Shown: positions 7,605-16,518, numbered from the stretch's first letter. The stretch is DNA of 64,000 nt from Pseudomonas sp. PH1b (GCF_000633395.1 NZ_AYMU01000025.1:1-64000), one strand, 5' to 3'. Program-made: numbers and translations. The notes: generated from the letters alone by a model not told the origin.

Positions 7605-8369
7605 TCAATGCAGGATCTGGCTCAGGAACAGCTTGGTGCGATCATTCTGCGGGTTGTCGAAGAAGTCGTTGGGTGCCGCCTGCTCGACGATCTCGCCCTT
7701 GTCCATGAAGATCACCCGGTTGGCCACGGTGCGGGCAAAGCCCATTTCGTGGGTCACGCAGAGCATGGTCATGCCGTCTTCGGCCAGGCCGATCATGGTG
7801 TCCAGCACCTCCTTGACCATTTCCGGGTCCAGGGCCGAGGTGGGTTCGTCGAACAGCATGATCTTGGGCTTCATGCACAGTGCCCGGGCAATCGCCACCC
7901 GCTGCTGCTGGCCACCGGAGAGCTGGCCCGGGTACTTGTTGGCCTGCTCGGGAATCCGCACCCGCTCCAGGTAATGCATGGCGATTTCCTCGGCCTTGCG
8001 CTTGGGCATCTTGCGCACCCACATCGGCGCCAGGGTGCAGTTCTGCAGGATGGTCAGGTGCGGGAACAGGTTGAAGTGCTGGAACACCATGCCCACTTCC
8101 CGGCGGATGGCCTCGATCTGCTTGAGGTCGTTGGTCAGTTCCACGCCGTCCACCACGATGCGCCCCTGCTGGTGTTCTTCCAGGCGGTTGAGGCAGCGGA
8201 TGGTGGTCGACTTGCCCGAACCCGAAGGCCCGCACAGGACAATGCGCTCGCCCTGGCGAACGTTGAGGTTGATGTCCTTCAACACGTGGAACTGGCCGTA
8301 CCACTTGTTCACACCCTGCATCTGAATAATGCCTTCAGGGCCCACAGGCTTTTTGTTCGCTTCACTCAT
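7605..8369 (-). CDS. aapP: General L-amino-acid ABC transporter, ATP-binding protein
   Basis: The 254-residue ATPase has Walker A GPSGSGKST, Q-loop FQHFNLFPH, signature LSGGQQQRVAIARAL, Walker B IMLFDEPTSALDP and the switch His in VTHEMG. It belongs to the polar amino acid (PAAT) family and couples ATP hydrolysis to the AapQM permease. The start at 8369 (MSEANKKPV) has an AGGAG ribosome site; longer in-frame starts are rejected. It is the last gene of aapJQMP. Confidence 0.93.
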   Translation of the reverse strand: MSEANKKPVGPEGIIQMQGVNKWYGQFHVLKDINLNVRQGERIVLCGPSGSGKSTTIRCLNRLEEHQQGRIVVDGVELTNDLKQIEAIRREVGMVFQHFNLFPHLTILQNCTLAPMWVRKMPKRKAEEIAMHYLERVRIPEQANKYPGQLSGGQQQRVAIARALCMKPKIMLFDEPTSALDPEMVKEVLDTMIGLAEDGMTMLCVTHEMGFARTVANRVIFMDKGEIVEQAAPNDFFDNPQNDRTKLFLSQILH

Positions 8370-8379
8370 GGAGGTACTC

Positions 8380-9477
8380 CTAACGCTTGTGGCCTGTGTC
8401 CAACTTACGCTCCAGGTGCATGGAGTAGCGGGACATACCAAAACAGAAAATCCAGAACACCAGGGCCGCGAAGACATAGCCTTCGGTGGCCATGCCCAGC
8501 CATTTGGGGTCGGCGGCGGCTTGCTTGACGCTGTTGAGCAGGTCGAACAGGCCGATGATGATCACCAGGCTGGTGTCCTTGAACAGGGCGATGAAGGTAT
8601 TGACGATGCCGGGAATCACCAGCTTCAGGGCTTGGGGCAAAATCACCAGGCCCATGGCCCGCCAGTAACCCAGGCCCATGGCCGCGGCGGCTTCGTACTG
8701 GCCCTTGGGAATGGCTTGCAGGCCGCCGCGCACCACCTCGGCCACATAGGCCGACTGGAACAGGATCACCCCGATCAGCGCCCGCAGCAGCTTGTCGAAG
8801 TTCATGCCTTCGGGCAGGAACAACGGCAGCATCACCGACGACATGAACAGCACCGTGATCAGCGGCACGCCGCGCCAGAACTCGATGAAGGTCACGCAGA
8901 CCACACGAATCGCCGGCAGGTTGGAACGCCGCCCCAATGCCAGCAGGATGCCCAGAGGCAAGGCTCCGGCGATGCCCACGGTGGCGATCACCAGGGTCAG
9001 CATCAGCCCGCCCCACTGGCTGGTGGCGATGGTGCTCAGGCCCAGGTAGCCACCGTGCAGCAGGGTGTAGGCCACCACCGGGTACCACACCAGGAAACAC
9101 AGGCCGTAGATCGCCTTGCGGGCAAAGCGCGAGATGAACAAGGGCGCCACGCCGATCACCGCCAGCCACACGGTCAGGTCCACCCGCCAGCGCAGTTCCA
9201 CCGGGTAGTAGCCATACATGAACTGGCCGAAACGCTGCTGGATGAACACCCAGCAGGCACCGTCCTTGGTGCAGTCGGCACGGCTGCTGCCGACCCAGTT
9301 GGCGTCGAGGATCGCCCAATGCAGGAGCGGCGGCACCACCAGGTAGATCAGGTAGAAGGCGAACAGGGTCAACAGGGTGTTGAGCCAGTTGGAGAACAGG
9401 TTGGCGCGTATCCACGCCAGGACGCCGATACTGCTGCTGGGCGGCGGCATATCGGGCTTGAAAGTATGAGTCGTCAT
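8380..9477 (-). CDS. aapM: General L-amino-acid ABC transporter permease AapM
   Basis: This 365-residue inner-membrane protein has a large periplasmic insertion after the first membrane segment, with DCTKDGACWVFIQQRFGQF, typical of AapM. The C-terminal PAAT permease domain carries the EAA loop in YEAAAAMGLGYWRAMGLVILPQA. With AapQ it forms the translocation channel for broad-range L-amino acid uptake. The gene is spaced 10 bases each from aapQ and aapP, consistent with one operon. Confidence 0.92.
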   Translation of the reverse strand: MTTHTFKPDMPPPSSSIGVLAWIRANLFSNWLNTLLTLFAFYLIYLVVPPLLHWAILDANWVGSSRADCTKDGACWVFIQQRFGQFMYGYYPVELRWRVDLTVWLAVIGVAPLFISRFARKAIYGLCFLVWYPVVAYTLLHGGYLGLSTIATSQWGGLMLTLVIATVGIAGALPLGILLALGRRSNLPAIRVVCVTFIEFWRGVPLITVLFMSSVMLPLFLPEGMNFDKLLRALIGVILFQSAYVAEVVRGGLQAIPKGQYEAAAAMGLGYWRAMGLVILPQALKLVIPGIVNTFIALFKDTSLVIIIGLFDLLNSVKQAAADPKWLGMATEGYVFAALVFWIFCFGMSRYSMHLERKLDTGHKR

Positions 9478-9487
9478 GGGCGCTTCC

Positions 9488-10669
9488 TCACCGCTCGATC
9501 AGCGCAATGCGCTTGTTGTACCAGTTCATCAGCAGGGAAATGCTGATGCTGATCGCCAGGTACACGCTCATGGTGATGGCAATGACCTCGATCGCCTGGC
9601 CGGTCTGGTTGAGCACCGTGCCGGCGAACAGCGAGACCATTTCCGGGTAGCCGATACCGGCCGCCAGGGACGAGTTCTTCGCCAGGTTCAGGTACTGGCT
9701 GGTCAACGGCGGAATGATTACCCGCAGGGCCTGGGGGATGATCACCTTGCGCAGAGTCGGACCGTTGCGCAGCCCCAGGGAGCGGGCCGCCTCGGTCTGG
9801 CCGTGACTCACCGACTTGATCCCCGAACGCACGATCTCGGCGATGAACGCCGCGGTGTAGACGGTCAGGGCCAGGGTCAGGGCCAGGAGTTCAGGAATCA
9901 GCACCCAGCCGCCGACGAAGTTGAAGCCTTGCAGCTTCGGCAACTCCCAATGCACCGGCGAGCCGAAGGCCAGCGTGCACAGCGCCGGAATCACCAGCAG
10001 CAATGCCAGGCCGGTCCAGAACTTGTGGAACGGCACGCCGGTGGCTTCAAAGCGCTTGTTGGCCCAGCGGCACATCAGCACGATGGCGACGATGGCCAGC
10101 GCCACACTCGCGACGAAGGCCCAGAACCCCGGCGCCATCTGCGCCGCCGGCATGTTCAGGCCACGACTGCTGACGAAGAAGGTATCGCCGAAGTTGTGAC
10201 TGTTACGCGGCCCCGGCATGGTCAGGAACACCGCGAAGTACCAGAACAGGATCTGCAGCAGTGGCGGGATGTTGCGGAACACCTCCACATACACCGTGGC
10301 CAGCTTGCTGATGATCCAGTTCGGCGACAGCCGCGCCACCCCGATGATGAACCCCAGCAAGGTCGCCAGGATCACCCCGATAAAGGTCACAAGCAAAGTG
10401 TTGAGCAGGCCGATGACGAAGACCCGGGCATAACTGTCCGCTTCGGTGTAGGCAATCAGGTGTTGAGCGATGCCGAAACCGGCGCTGCGCTCAAGAAAGT
10501 CGAAACCCGAGGTAATACCCCGGTGCTGGAGATTGGTTTGGGTGTTGTCGAACAGAAACCAGCCCAGCGAAACCACCGCCACCAGGGTGATGATCTGGAA
10601 TAACCAGGCGCGCACACGGGGATCGCTGAGGCTAAGCCTCTGCTTGGGTGCGCCGATTGTATTTTGCAT
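9488..10669 (-). CDS. aapQ: General L-amino-acid ABC transporter permease AapQ
   Basis: The 393-residue permease has an N-terminal membrane segment and a periplasmic loop typical of AapQ (FDFLERSAGFGIAQHLIAY). Conserved membrane helices (LLNTLLVTFIGVILATLLG) and the EAA loop in TEAARSLGLRNGPTLRKVIIPQALRV follow. It pairs with AapM. It lies between aapJ and aapM on the minus strand, separated from aapJ by a stem-loop that probably sets the high binding-protein to permease ratio. Confidence 0.92.
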   Translation of the reverse strand: MQNTIGAPKQRLSLSDPRVRAWLFQIITLVAVVSLGWFLFDNTQTNLQHRGITSGFDFLERSAGFGIAQHLIAYTEADSYARVFVIGLLNTLLVTFIGVILATLLGFIIGVARLSPNWIISKLATVYVEVFRNIPPLLQILFWYFAVFLTMPGPRNSHNFGDTFFVSSRGLNMPAAQMAPGFWAFVASVALAIVAIVLMCRWANKRFEATGVPFHKFWTGLALLLVIPALCTLAFGSPVHWELPKLQGFNFVGGWVLIPELLALTLALTVYTAAFIAEIVRSGIKSVSHGQTEAARSLGLRNGPTLRKVIIPQALRVIIPPLTSQYLNLAKNSSLAAGIGYPEMVSLFAGTVLNQTGQAIEVIAITMSVYLAISISISLLMNWYNKRIALIER

Positions 10670-10699
10670 GAAGTGCCCCAGGAATAATGGAACAGAACA

Positions 10700-10726
10700 T
10701 CACCCGGCGGTTGGCCCGCCGGGTGA
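10700..10726. terminator. Intercistronic stem-loop between aapJ and aapQ
   Basis: TCACCCGGCGG-ttggc-CCGCCGGGTGA is a perfect 11-bp inverted repeat in the 65-base gap after the aapJ stop. There is no T-tract after it in the transcript direction. It is therefore more likely an mRNA-stabilising or attenuating structure that favours aapJ expression than a full terminator. Confidence 0.7.
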
Positions 10727-10734
10727 TAGAACCA

Positions 10735-11763
10735 TCAGCGCACAGGTGGTGCGTATTGGATGCCGCCGTTGTTCCACAGCGCGTTCAGGCCGCGGTCGAT
10801 GGCCAGTGGCGTGCTCTTGCCGAGGTTTTTCTCGAACACTTCACCGTAGTTACCTACTTGCTTGACGATCTGTACTACCCAGTCCTTCGGCAGTTTCAGG
10901 TCTTTGCCGTATTCACCGTCCGCGCCCAGCAGACGTGCAACATCAGGGTTCTTGGTGGACTTGGCTTCGGCTTCGACGTTCTTCGAAGTGACGCCCGCCT
11001 CTTCGGCGTTGAGCATGGCGAACAGGGTCCACTTGACGATGCTGAACCACTCTTCATCGCCCTTGCGCACCACCGGGCCCAGAGGCTCCTTGGAGATGGT
11101 TTCCGGCAGTACGACGTAGTCGCTCGGAGAGGCCAGCTTGCTGCGTTGTGCATAGAGTTGGGACTTGTCGGAAGTCAGCACATCGCAACGACCGGACTCC
11201 AGCGACTTTGCACTTTCATCGGAGGTATCGAAGGTGATCGGGGTGTATTTCAGGCCATTACCACGGAAGTAGTCCGACACGTTCAGCTCGGTAGTCGTAC
11301 CGGCCTGAATGCAGATGGTCGCACCGTCCAGTTCCTTGGCACTTTTCACGCCCAGCTTGTTGTTCACCAAAAAACCGATGCCGTCGTAATAGGTGACGCC
11401 CGCAAACATCAGGCCCATGCCGGCATCGCGGGAGCTGGTCCAGGTGGTGTTGCGCGACAGCACGTCGATCTCGCCGGATTGCAGCGCGGTGAAGCGCTCC
11501 TTGGCATTCAACTGGCTGAACTTGACCTTGGTCGCGTCGCCGAATACTGCAGCGGCCACTGCACGGCAGACGTCGGCATCGATGCCGAGGATCTTGCCGG
11601 TGGCGTCCGGTACCGAGAAACCCGGCAAACCGTCACTGACGCCGCACTGTACGAAACCTTTCTTCTGCACTGCATCCAGGGTCGCACCCGCCTGTGCGAA
11701 CCCACTCATACCCAGAACCGCGGCCGCGGTGACAACGGCCAGGGTGGATTTCAACATCTTCAT
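10735..11763 (-). CDS. aapJ: General L-amino-acid ABC transporter periplasmic binding protein
   Basis: The 342-residue protein has a cleavable signal peptide (MKMLKSTLAVVTAAAVLGMS to AQA). A family-3 solute-binding fold follows: the start of lobe I is VQKKGFVQCGVSDGLPGFSV, then DVCRAVAAAVFGD. It delivers amino acids to AapQM. The start has a GGAGG ribosome site. It is the promoter-proximal gene of aapJQMP and its upstream region carries a dyad at 11830-11860. Confidence 0.93.
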   Translation of the reverse strand: MKMLKSTLAVVTAAAVLGMSGFAQAGATLDAVQKKGFVQCGVSDGLPGFSVPDATGKILGIDADVCRAVAAAVFGDATKVKFSQLNAKERFTALQSGEIDVLSRNTTWTSSRDAGMGLMFAGVTYYDGIGFLVNNKLGVKSAKELDGATICIQAGTTTELNVSDYFRGNGLKYTPITFDTSDESAKSLESGRCDVLTSDKSQLYAQRSKLASPSDYVVLPETISKEPLGPVVRKGDEEWFSIVKWTLFAMLNAEEAGVTSKNVEAEAKSTKNPDVARLLGADGEYGKDLKLPKDWVVQIVKQVGNYGEVFEKNLGKSTPLAIDRGLNALWNNGGIQYAPPVR

Positions 11764-12238
11764 TCAAACCTCCAATTTTGCTCTTGTTGTGTCGGAGCTT
11801 GAGTCCTGCCGCACCCTTATGAGGCGCTATTGACCCGTGTAGGCTTTTTTATAGGGTCAAGCGGCGTAAGACCTTCGCTATGAGTCTAGTAGGAGAAATC
11901 CACATAAAGGGTGACCTACTGCTCACCAATCGGCCGAACGGGCGGTTGCCCCTTGCAGTTCGCAAAGCTCGTAGCGGCCATTGGCGAACGTCCATCAGAG
12001 GAGCTTGCTATCCCATCGCTCGCGGTAGCCTGTTAGTGTTACCGGCGGCAAAGAGCGCTCTCACTTCGACTCCTCTTGCTGAGCCATAGCAAAGCCCGTA
12101 CCACAGTCTCGACTTAAGCGTTTCAGCCAGTGGTCAATAGCAAAACGTTCAACCGTGCGACATCTTCTTCACCGATCAACCGGGCGCGCCCTTCAACCAT
12201 GCACACAATGGGCGCGCACGCACATAAATGGAGCAGCC
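11764..12238. other. Intergenic region between divergent aapJ and the carboxylesterase gene
   Basis: I see no gene in these ~475 bases. The aapJ side holds the inverted repeat TTGACCC (11830-11836) / GGGTCAA (11854-11860) with a 17-base, T-rich spacer, about 70-100 bases upstream of the aapJ start. It is a candidate operator or promoter element. The rest shows no clear structure, though it should hold the promoters of both divergent genes. Confidence 0.5.
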
Positions 12239-12895
12239 ATGACCGAGCCCTTGATTCTTCAGCCCAGCAAGCCCGCAGACGCCTGTGTGATCTGGCTTCA
12301 TGGCCTGGGAGCGGACCGTTACGACTTCCTGCCGGTAGCCGAGATGCTGCAAGAAACACTCTTGAGCACGCGTTTCGTGCTGCCTCAGGCGCCGACTCGC
12401 GCGGTGACCATCAATGGCGGATATGCCATGCCCAGCTGGTACGACATTCTGGCCATGAACCCGGCGCGCGCCATCAGCCGTGAACAGCTGGAAGAATCCT
12501 CTGACGAGGTGATCAGACTGATCGAAGAACAACGCGCCAGCGGAATAGACGCATCGCGAATTTTCCTCGCCGGTTTTTCCCAGGGCGGCGCCGTGGTACT
12601 GCACACCGCCTTCCTCAAATGGCAGGGTCCACTGGGTGGCGTACTTGCCCTGTCCACCTACGCCCCGACCTTCAGCGATGAACTGCAACTTTCCGCCAGC
12701 CAGCAACGCATTCCGGTGCTGTCGCTGCACGGCCAGTACGACGAAGTGGTGCAGAACGCCATGGGCCGCACGGCGTATGAGTACCTCAAGCAGCATGGTG
12801 TCACCGTGACATGGCAGGAATACCCAATGGAACACGAGGTGTTACCCGAGGAAATCCGCGACATCGGCACCTGGCTGGGCGAGCGTTTGCGCTAG
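12239..12895 (+). CDS. Carboxylesterase/phospholipase, alpha/beta hydrolase
   Basis: The 218-residue protein fits the small carboxylesterase (EstB/YpfH-like, Abhydrolase_2) family. It has the oxyanion region VIWLHGLGADRYDF, nucleophile Ser in FLAGFSQGGAVVL, acid Asp in SLHGQYDEVV and His in YPMEHEV near the C-terminus. It would hydrolyse short acyl esters in the cytoplasm; the physiological substrate is unknown. The ATG at 12239 has a GGAG ribosome site; upstream in-frame residues do not belong to the fold. Confidence 0.9.
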   Translation: MTEPLILQPSKPADACVIWLHGLGADRYDFLPVAEMLQETLLSTRFVLPQAPTRAVTINGGYAMPSWYDILAMNPARAISREQLEESSDEVIRLIEEQRASGIDASRIFLAGFSQGGAVVLHTAFLKWQGPLGGVLALSTYAPTFSDELQLSASQQRIPVLSLHGQYDEVVQNAMGRTAYEYLKQHGVTVTWQEYPMEHEVLPEEIRDIGTWLGERLR

Positions 12896-12992
12896 AAAAT
12901 CCGCCGTGCACCCGCCCCACGAGCAACAGACTACGCCGCGCCCGTTTCTTGCATTACACTGGCCGGCGTACATTCCTTAACCAATTGATGAG

Positions 12993-14483
12993 ATGACCGT
13001 GCTCAAAGCACTCAAGAAAATCTTCGGTAAAAGCGAGGCTGAGCCGCTCGCGCCTAGCCCCAGTGCCCCTTCCCCCAGTTCCAGCAGCCGCAATGACGGC
13101 CGTCAGCCGGAACGGAGCGCACCCGCTACCGCAGCTAAAAAAGAACAGGTGAACACACCGGCCGCCCCTTCCGCTCCCAGAGCACCGCGCCAGGAAAAGC
13201 CCAAGGCCGAGCAACCCAAGGCTGAACAGCCGCGCCGTCCACGTGCTCCGAAACCGCCGGTGAGTACCTGGAAACTCGAAGATTTCGTGGTTGAACCCCA
13301 GGAAGGCAAGACCCGTTTCCACGACTTCAAACTCGCACCGGAACTGATGCACGCCATCCAGGACCTGGGCTTTCCTTATTGCACGCCGATCCAGGCCCAG
13401 GTGCTGGGCTACACCCTGGCGGGCAAGGACGCCATCGGCCGGGCCCAGACCGGCACCGGCAAGACCGCCGCCTTCCTGGTCTCGATCATCACTCAGCTGC
13501 TGCAGACCCCTCCACCCAAAGAGCGCTACATGGGTGAACCGCGGGCACTGATCATCGCCCCGACTCGAGAGCTGGTGGTGCAAATCGCCAAGGACGCCGC
13601 GGCGCTGACCAAGTACACCGGCCTCAACGTGATGACCTTCGTCGGTGGCATGGATTTCGACAAGCAGCTCAAGCACCTCGAAGCCCGCCATTGCGACATC
13701 CTGGTCGCTACCCCGGGCCGTCTGCTGGACTTCAACCAGCGCGGCGACGTGCACCTGGACATGGTCGAGGTGATGGTGCTGGACGAAGCCGACCGGATGC
13801 TCGACATGGGCTTCATCCCCCAGGTGCGACAGATCATTCGCCAGACCCCGCCCAAGAGCGAGCGCCAGACCCTGCTGTTCTCCGCGACCTTCACCGACGA
13901 CGTGATGAACCTGGCCAAGCAGTGGACCACGGAACCTGCGATCGTCGAGATCGAAGCCGAGAACGTGGCCAACGCCAACGTCGAACAGCACATCTATGCA
14001 GTGGCCGGCGCCGACAAGTACAAGCTGTTGTACAACCTGGTCAACGACAATGGCTGGGAGCGGGTGATGGTCTTCGCCAACCGCAAGGATGAAGTGCGGC
14101 GCATCGAGGAACGCCTGGTACGCGATGGCGTGAACGCCGCCCAGTTGTCCGGCGACGTACCGCAGCACAAGCGGATCAAGACCCTGGAAGGCTTTCGCGA
14201 AGGCAAGATCCGAGTCCTGGTGGCCACCGACGTGGCCGGCCGCGGGATTCACATCGACGGCATCAGCCACGTGATCAATTTCACCCTGCCGGAAGTCCCG
14301 GACGACTACGTGCACCGCATCGGTCGTACCGGTCGGGCCGGTGCCGATGGCGTGTCCATCAGCTTTGCCGGCGAGGACGACTCCTACCAGTTGCCATCGA
14401 TCGAGGCCCTGCTGGGGCGCAAGATCAGCTGCGAGATGCCTCCGGTCGAGCTACTGCGCCCCGTGGAGCGCAAACGCCCGTAA
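12993..14483 (+). CDS. rhlB: ATP-dependent RNA helicase RhlB (DEAD-box)
   Basis: The 496-residue protein has a low-complexity, Pro/Ala/Lys-rich N-terminal extension of about 85 residues. The DEAD-box core follows: Q motif YCTPIQAQV, motif I AQTGTGKT, motif Ia PTRELVVQIA, motif II LDEADRMLDMGF, motif III FSATF, and the C-terminal domain motif VI HRIGRTGRAG. RhlB unwinds structured RNA and partners with RNase E in the degradosome in enterics. In Pseudomonas the long N-tail is typical. A strong terminator follows. Confidence 0.9.
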   Translation: MTVLKALKKIFGKSEAEPLAPSPSAPSPSSSSRNDGRQPERSAPATAAKKEQVNTPAAPSAPRAPRQEKPKAEQPKAEQPRRPRAPKPPVSTWKLEDFVVEPQEGKTRFHDFKLAPELMHAIQDLGFPYCTPIQAQVLGYTLAGKDAIGRAQTGTGKTAAFLVSIITQLLQTPPPKERYMGEPRALIIAPTRELVVQIAKDAAALTKYTGLNVMTFVGGMDFDKQLKHLEARHCDILVATPGRLLDFNQRGDVHLDMVEVMVLDEADRMLDMGFIPQVRQIIRQTPPKSERQTLLFSATFTDDVMNLAKQWTTEPAIVEIEAENVANANVEQHIYAVAGADKYKLLYNLVNDNGWERVMVFANRKDEVRRIEERLVRDGVNAAQLSGDVPQHKRIKTLEGFREGKIRVLVATDVAGRGIHIDGISHVINFTLPEVPDDYVHRIGRTGRAGADGVSISFAGEDDSYQLPSIEALLGRKISCEMPPVELLRPVERKRP

Positions 14484-14507
14484 GCCTGAGGTCCCCGCAC
14501 GATCAAA

Positions 14508-14535
14508 AACGCAGCCCTCGGGCTGCGTTTTTTTT
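14508..14535 (+). terminator. Intrinsic terminator after rhlB
   Basis: AACGCAGCCC-tc-GGGCTGCGTT followed by a run of eight or more T. The A-run on the other side allows it to serve the convergent moaE transcript as well. Confidence 0.9.
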
Positions 14536-14576
14536 GCCTGCCTGGCCTGCGCTGCCGGAGCGCCGGGCAGCAACGC

Positions 14577-15029
14577 TCAAGGCGTCCAGCGATCGGCCGC
14601 GGCATGGTCGCTGGCGCGCCCCTCGACCCAGCGCGGGCCCTCGGCGGTCTGCTCCTTCTTCCAGAATGGCGCCCGAGTCTTGAGATAATCCATGACAAAG
14701 GCACAGGCATCGAACGCCGCCTGACGATGAGCGCTGGCCGCCGCGACGAAGACGATCGGCTCGCCGGGTTCCAGGGCTCCAATACGGTGCAGCACTTCCA
14801 GCTTGAGCAAGGGCCAGCGCTGCTCGGCCTCCACGGCAATCTTCGCCAGGGCCTTCTCGGTCATGCCCGGGTAATGCTCAAGGAACATTCCCCGCACCTC
14901 CTGCCCATCGTTGAAGTCGCGCACGTAGCCGACGAAGCTCACCACCGCCCCCACACCGGCATTCGCCGCGTGCATGGCGTTGACTTCGGCACCGGGGTCA
15001 AAGGCTGCAGGCTGCACACGAATCGCCAT
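14577..15029 (-). CDS. moaE: Molybdopterin synthase catalytic subunit MoaE
   Basis: The 150-residue protein carries MoaE landmarks: AVVSFVGYVRD near the N-terminus, LEHYPGMTEKAL, LLKLEVLHRIGALEPGEPIV, VAAASAHRQAAF and the conserved Lys in DYLKTRAPFWKKE. It converts precursor Z (cPMP) to molybdopterin using the MoaD thiocarboxylate. It starts one base after the moaD stop. A moaA gene is not in the window. Confidence 0.93.
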   Translation of the reverse strand: MAIRVQPAAFDPGAEVNAMHAANAGVGAVVSFVGYVRDFNDGQEVRGMFLEHYPGMTEKALAKIAVEAEQRWPLLKLEVLHRIGALEPGEPIVFVAAASAHRQAAFDACAFVMDYLKTRAPFWKKEQTAEGPRWVEGRASDHAAADRWTP

Positions 15030-15030
15030 C

Positions 15031-15273
15031 TCAACCTCCGGTCACGGTGGGAAAGAACGCCACTTCGTCACCGTCCAGCAGCGGTTCATCCAGCTGGCAC
15101 AACTCTTCGTTGCGGGCACACATCAGGTTCTGCTCAGCCAGCACTGCCGCGTCTTCGCGGGACAACAGCGCCTGACGCACATCATCGACACAGGCGAACG
15201 CCCCTTCGATCTCCAGCCCGTCGAGCCCCAGTGCCTCGCGATAGCGGGCAAAGAATTTCACCTGGATCTTCAT
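15031..15273 (-). CDS. moaD: Molybdopterin synthase sulfur carrier subunit MoaD
   Basis: The 80-residue protein has a ubiquitin-like fold and ends in VTGG, the C-terminal Gly-Gly that is thiocarboxylated. N-terminal MKIQVKFFARYREALG is typical of MoaD. The ATG overlaps the moaC stop (ATGA), and the stop is adjacent to the moaE start, so the three genes are translationally coupled. Confidence 0.92.
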   Translation of the reverse strand: MKIQVKFFARYREALGLDGLEIEGAFACVDDVRQALLSREDAAVLAEQNLMCARNEELCQLDEPLLDGDEVAFFPTVTGG

Positions 15274-15743
15274 GCTTCGGACACCTGGTAATGGCCGCTC
15301 TTGCCGCCTAGCTTCTCCAGCACCCGCACGCCCTCGATGACCATGCCCCGGTCCACGGCCTTGCACATGTCATAGATCGTCAGCGCGGCAACGCTGGCGG
15401 CGGTCAGTGCCTCCATTTCCACCCCGGTCTGCCCGGACAGCTTGCAGCGCGCCACGATGCGCACGCAGTCCTCGCCCTCGGCACTGAGCTCGACCTTGAC
15501 GCTGGTGAGCATCAGCGGATGGCACAGCGGAATCAGGTCACTGGTCTTCTTCGCGGCCTGGATCCCGGCAATCCGTGCCACAGCGAACACATCGCCCTTG
15601 GGATGGCCGCCACTGACGATCATCTGCAGGGTTGACGCAAGCATGCGCACCCGCGCTTCAGCCGCCGCCTCGCGGAACGTCACGGCCTTGTCGGTGACGT
15701 CGACCATATTGGCGCGACCTTGGGAATCGAGATGAGTCAGCAC
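15270..15743 (-). CDS. moaC: Cyclic pyranopterin monophosphate synthase MoaC
   Basis: The 157-residue protein has the MoaC motifs MVDVTDKAVT, GHPKGDVFAVARIAGIQAAK, LIPLCHPL and the catalytic region EMEALTAASVAALTIYDMCK. It forms cPMP from the MoaA product. The start is GTG at 15743 with an AGGAG ribosome site. It is first in moaCDE. The toxoflavin region begins about 230 bases upstream, on the opposite strand. Confidence 0.93.
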   Translation of the reverse strand: MLTHLDSQGRANMVDVTDKAVTFREAAAEARVRMLASTLQMIVSGGHPKGDVFAVARIAGIQAAKKTSDLIPLCHPLMLTSVKVELSAEGEDCVRIVARCKLSGQTGVEMEALTAASVAALTIYDMCKAVDRGMVIEGVRVLEKLGGKSGHYQVSEA

Positions 15744-15900
15744 GGCATTACTCCTGATCAGGTGCAGCGATTGTAAACCTGCAAGTCAGCTTTACGCATC
15801 CTCGCTCGCCTGGACGGCAGCGCGCAAAGCCCCTGTCTCCACGGCTGCGACCCGTTCGCCAGGCCCCTCCCCAGTCAGACAATCAGTGGCACGAATACCG

Positions 15901-15939
15901 TTCATTAGAACAAAGAATTGGCGCCAATAAACTAATGAA
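15901..15939 (+). promoter_or_regulatory. Nested palindromes upstream of the YdcZ-like gene
   Basis: A perfect 12-bp palindrome ATTGGCGCCAAT (15917-15928) is framed by an 8-bp inverted repeat TTCATTAG (15901-15908) / CTAATGAA (15932-15939). It lies 34-72 bases upstream of the first gene of the tox region. The structure is directly visible; a regulator-binding role is inferred. Confidence 0.55.
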
Positions 15940-15972
15940 AGTACAAATCCACAAAAAAGGAAACTCAACAAC

Positions 15973-16419
15973 ATGGCATTTCTAATATCAATCTTATTAA
16001 GTCTCCTGGCCGGCTTTGCAGTTCCACTTCAAGCAGGAACAAACTCCAGACTTGGAAACTTACTGGGCCATCCCTTATGGGCCACCGGAGTTTCACTACT
16101 TGTCAGCCTCCTTGCACTTACTATTGTTATCCTTTTTATAAAAGTTCCACGCCCAAACTTTGCTGCGGCACAGGACGGCCCCTGGTGGATCTGGATGGGC
16201 GGGATCGCCGGGGTGTTCTACATCACCGTCGCCCTGCTGATGGCGCCACGTCTCGGGGCCCTCAACTTCATCATGACGGTTATTGTCGGACAACTGATCA
16301 TTTCGTTGCTCATCGACTATTTCGGTCTGGTAGGACTTCCACGCCAAACAATAAGTACACAAAAACTGATTGGCGTATTAGTGGTCATCAGCGGATTCGT
16401 CATCACCACTCGCGGATAA
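15973..16419 (+). CDS. Small DMT-superfamily (YdcZ-like) transporter
   Basis: This 148-residue protein has about five hydrophobic segments and the family start FLISILLSLLAGFAVPLQAGTNSRLG, then GGIAGVFYITVALLMAPRLGA, typical of DUF606/YdcZ single-domain members of the drug/metabolite transporter superfamily. Such proteins often act as dimers. An AAGGAAA ribosome site precedes the ATG. The first part is more AT-rich than the neighbours. It lies directly upstream of toxA on the same strand, so a role in toxoflavin or precursor export is possible but unproven. Confidence 0.75.
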   Translation: MAFLISILLSLLAGFAVPLQAGTNSRLGNLLGHPLWATGVSLLVSLLALTIVILFIKVPRPNFAAAQDGPWWIWMGGIAGVFYITVALLMAPRLGALNFIMTVIVGQLIISLLIDYFGLVGLPRQTISTQKLIGVLVVISGFVITTRG

Positions 16420-16468
16420 CCAGTAACAACACAACACCCGACACTCCTCAGAAATAATCTGCCCACTT

Positions 16469-16486
16469 ATTTCCGCTTCGGAAAAT
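16469..16486 (+). promoter_or_regulatory. Dyad upstream of toxA, possible LysR-type (T-N11-A) box
   Basis: ATTTCCG-CTTC-GGAAAT-like dyad (ATTTCCGCTTCGGAAAAT) in the 99-base gap before toxA. It contains a T-N11-A arrangement as bound by LysR regulators. It could be a ToxR site or a weak terminator after the YdcZ-like gene. Confidence 0.35.
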
Positions 16487-16518
16487 CAAGAACATCCAGC
16501 CGACCAGATAGGTGAACA

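Noticed and set aside
10687..11802. 371-codon plus-strand frame across aapJ
   Set aside because: Antisense shadow of aapJ with no domain; the true gene has a signal peptide and ribosome site.
12954..14315. Long open frame antisense to rhlB (453 codons)
   Set aside because: It is the mirror of a GC-rich gene with strong motifs; its product has no recognisable domain and is His/Gly/Val-rich as expected of a shadow frame.
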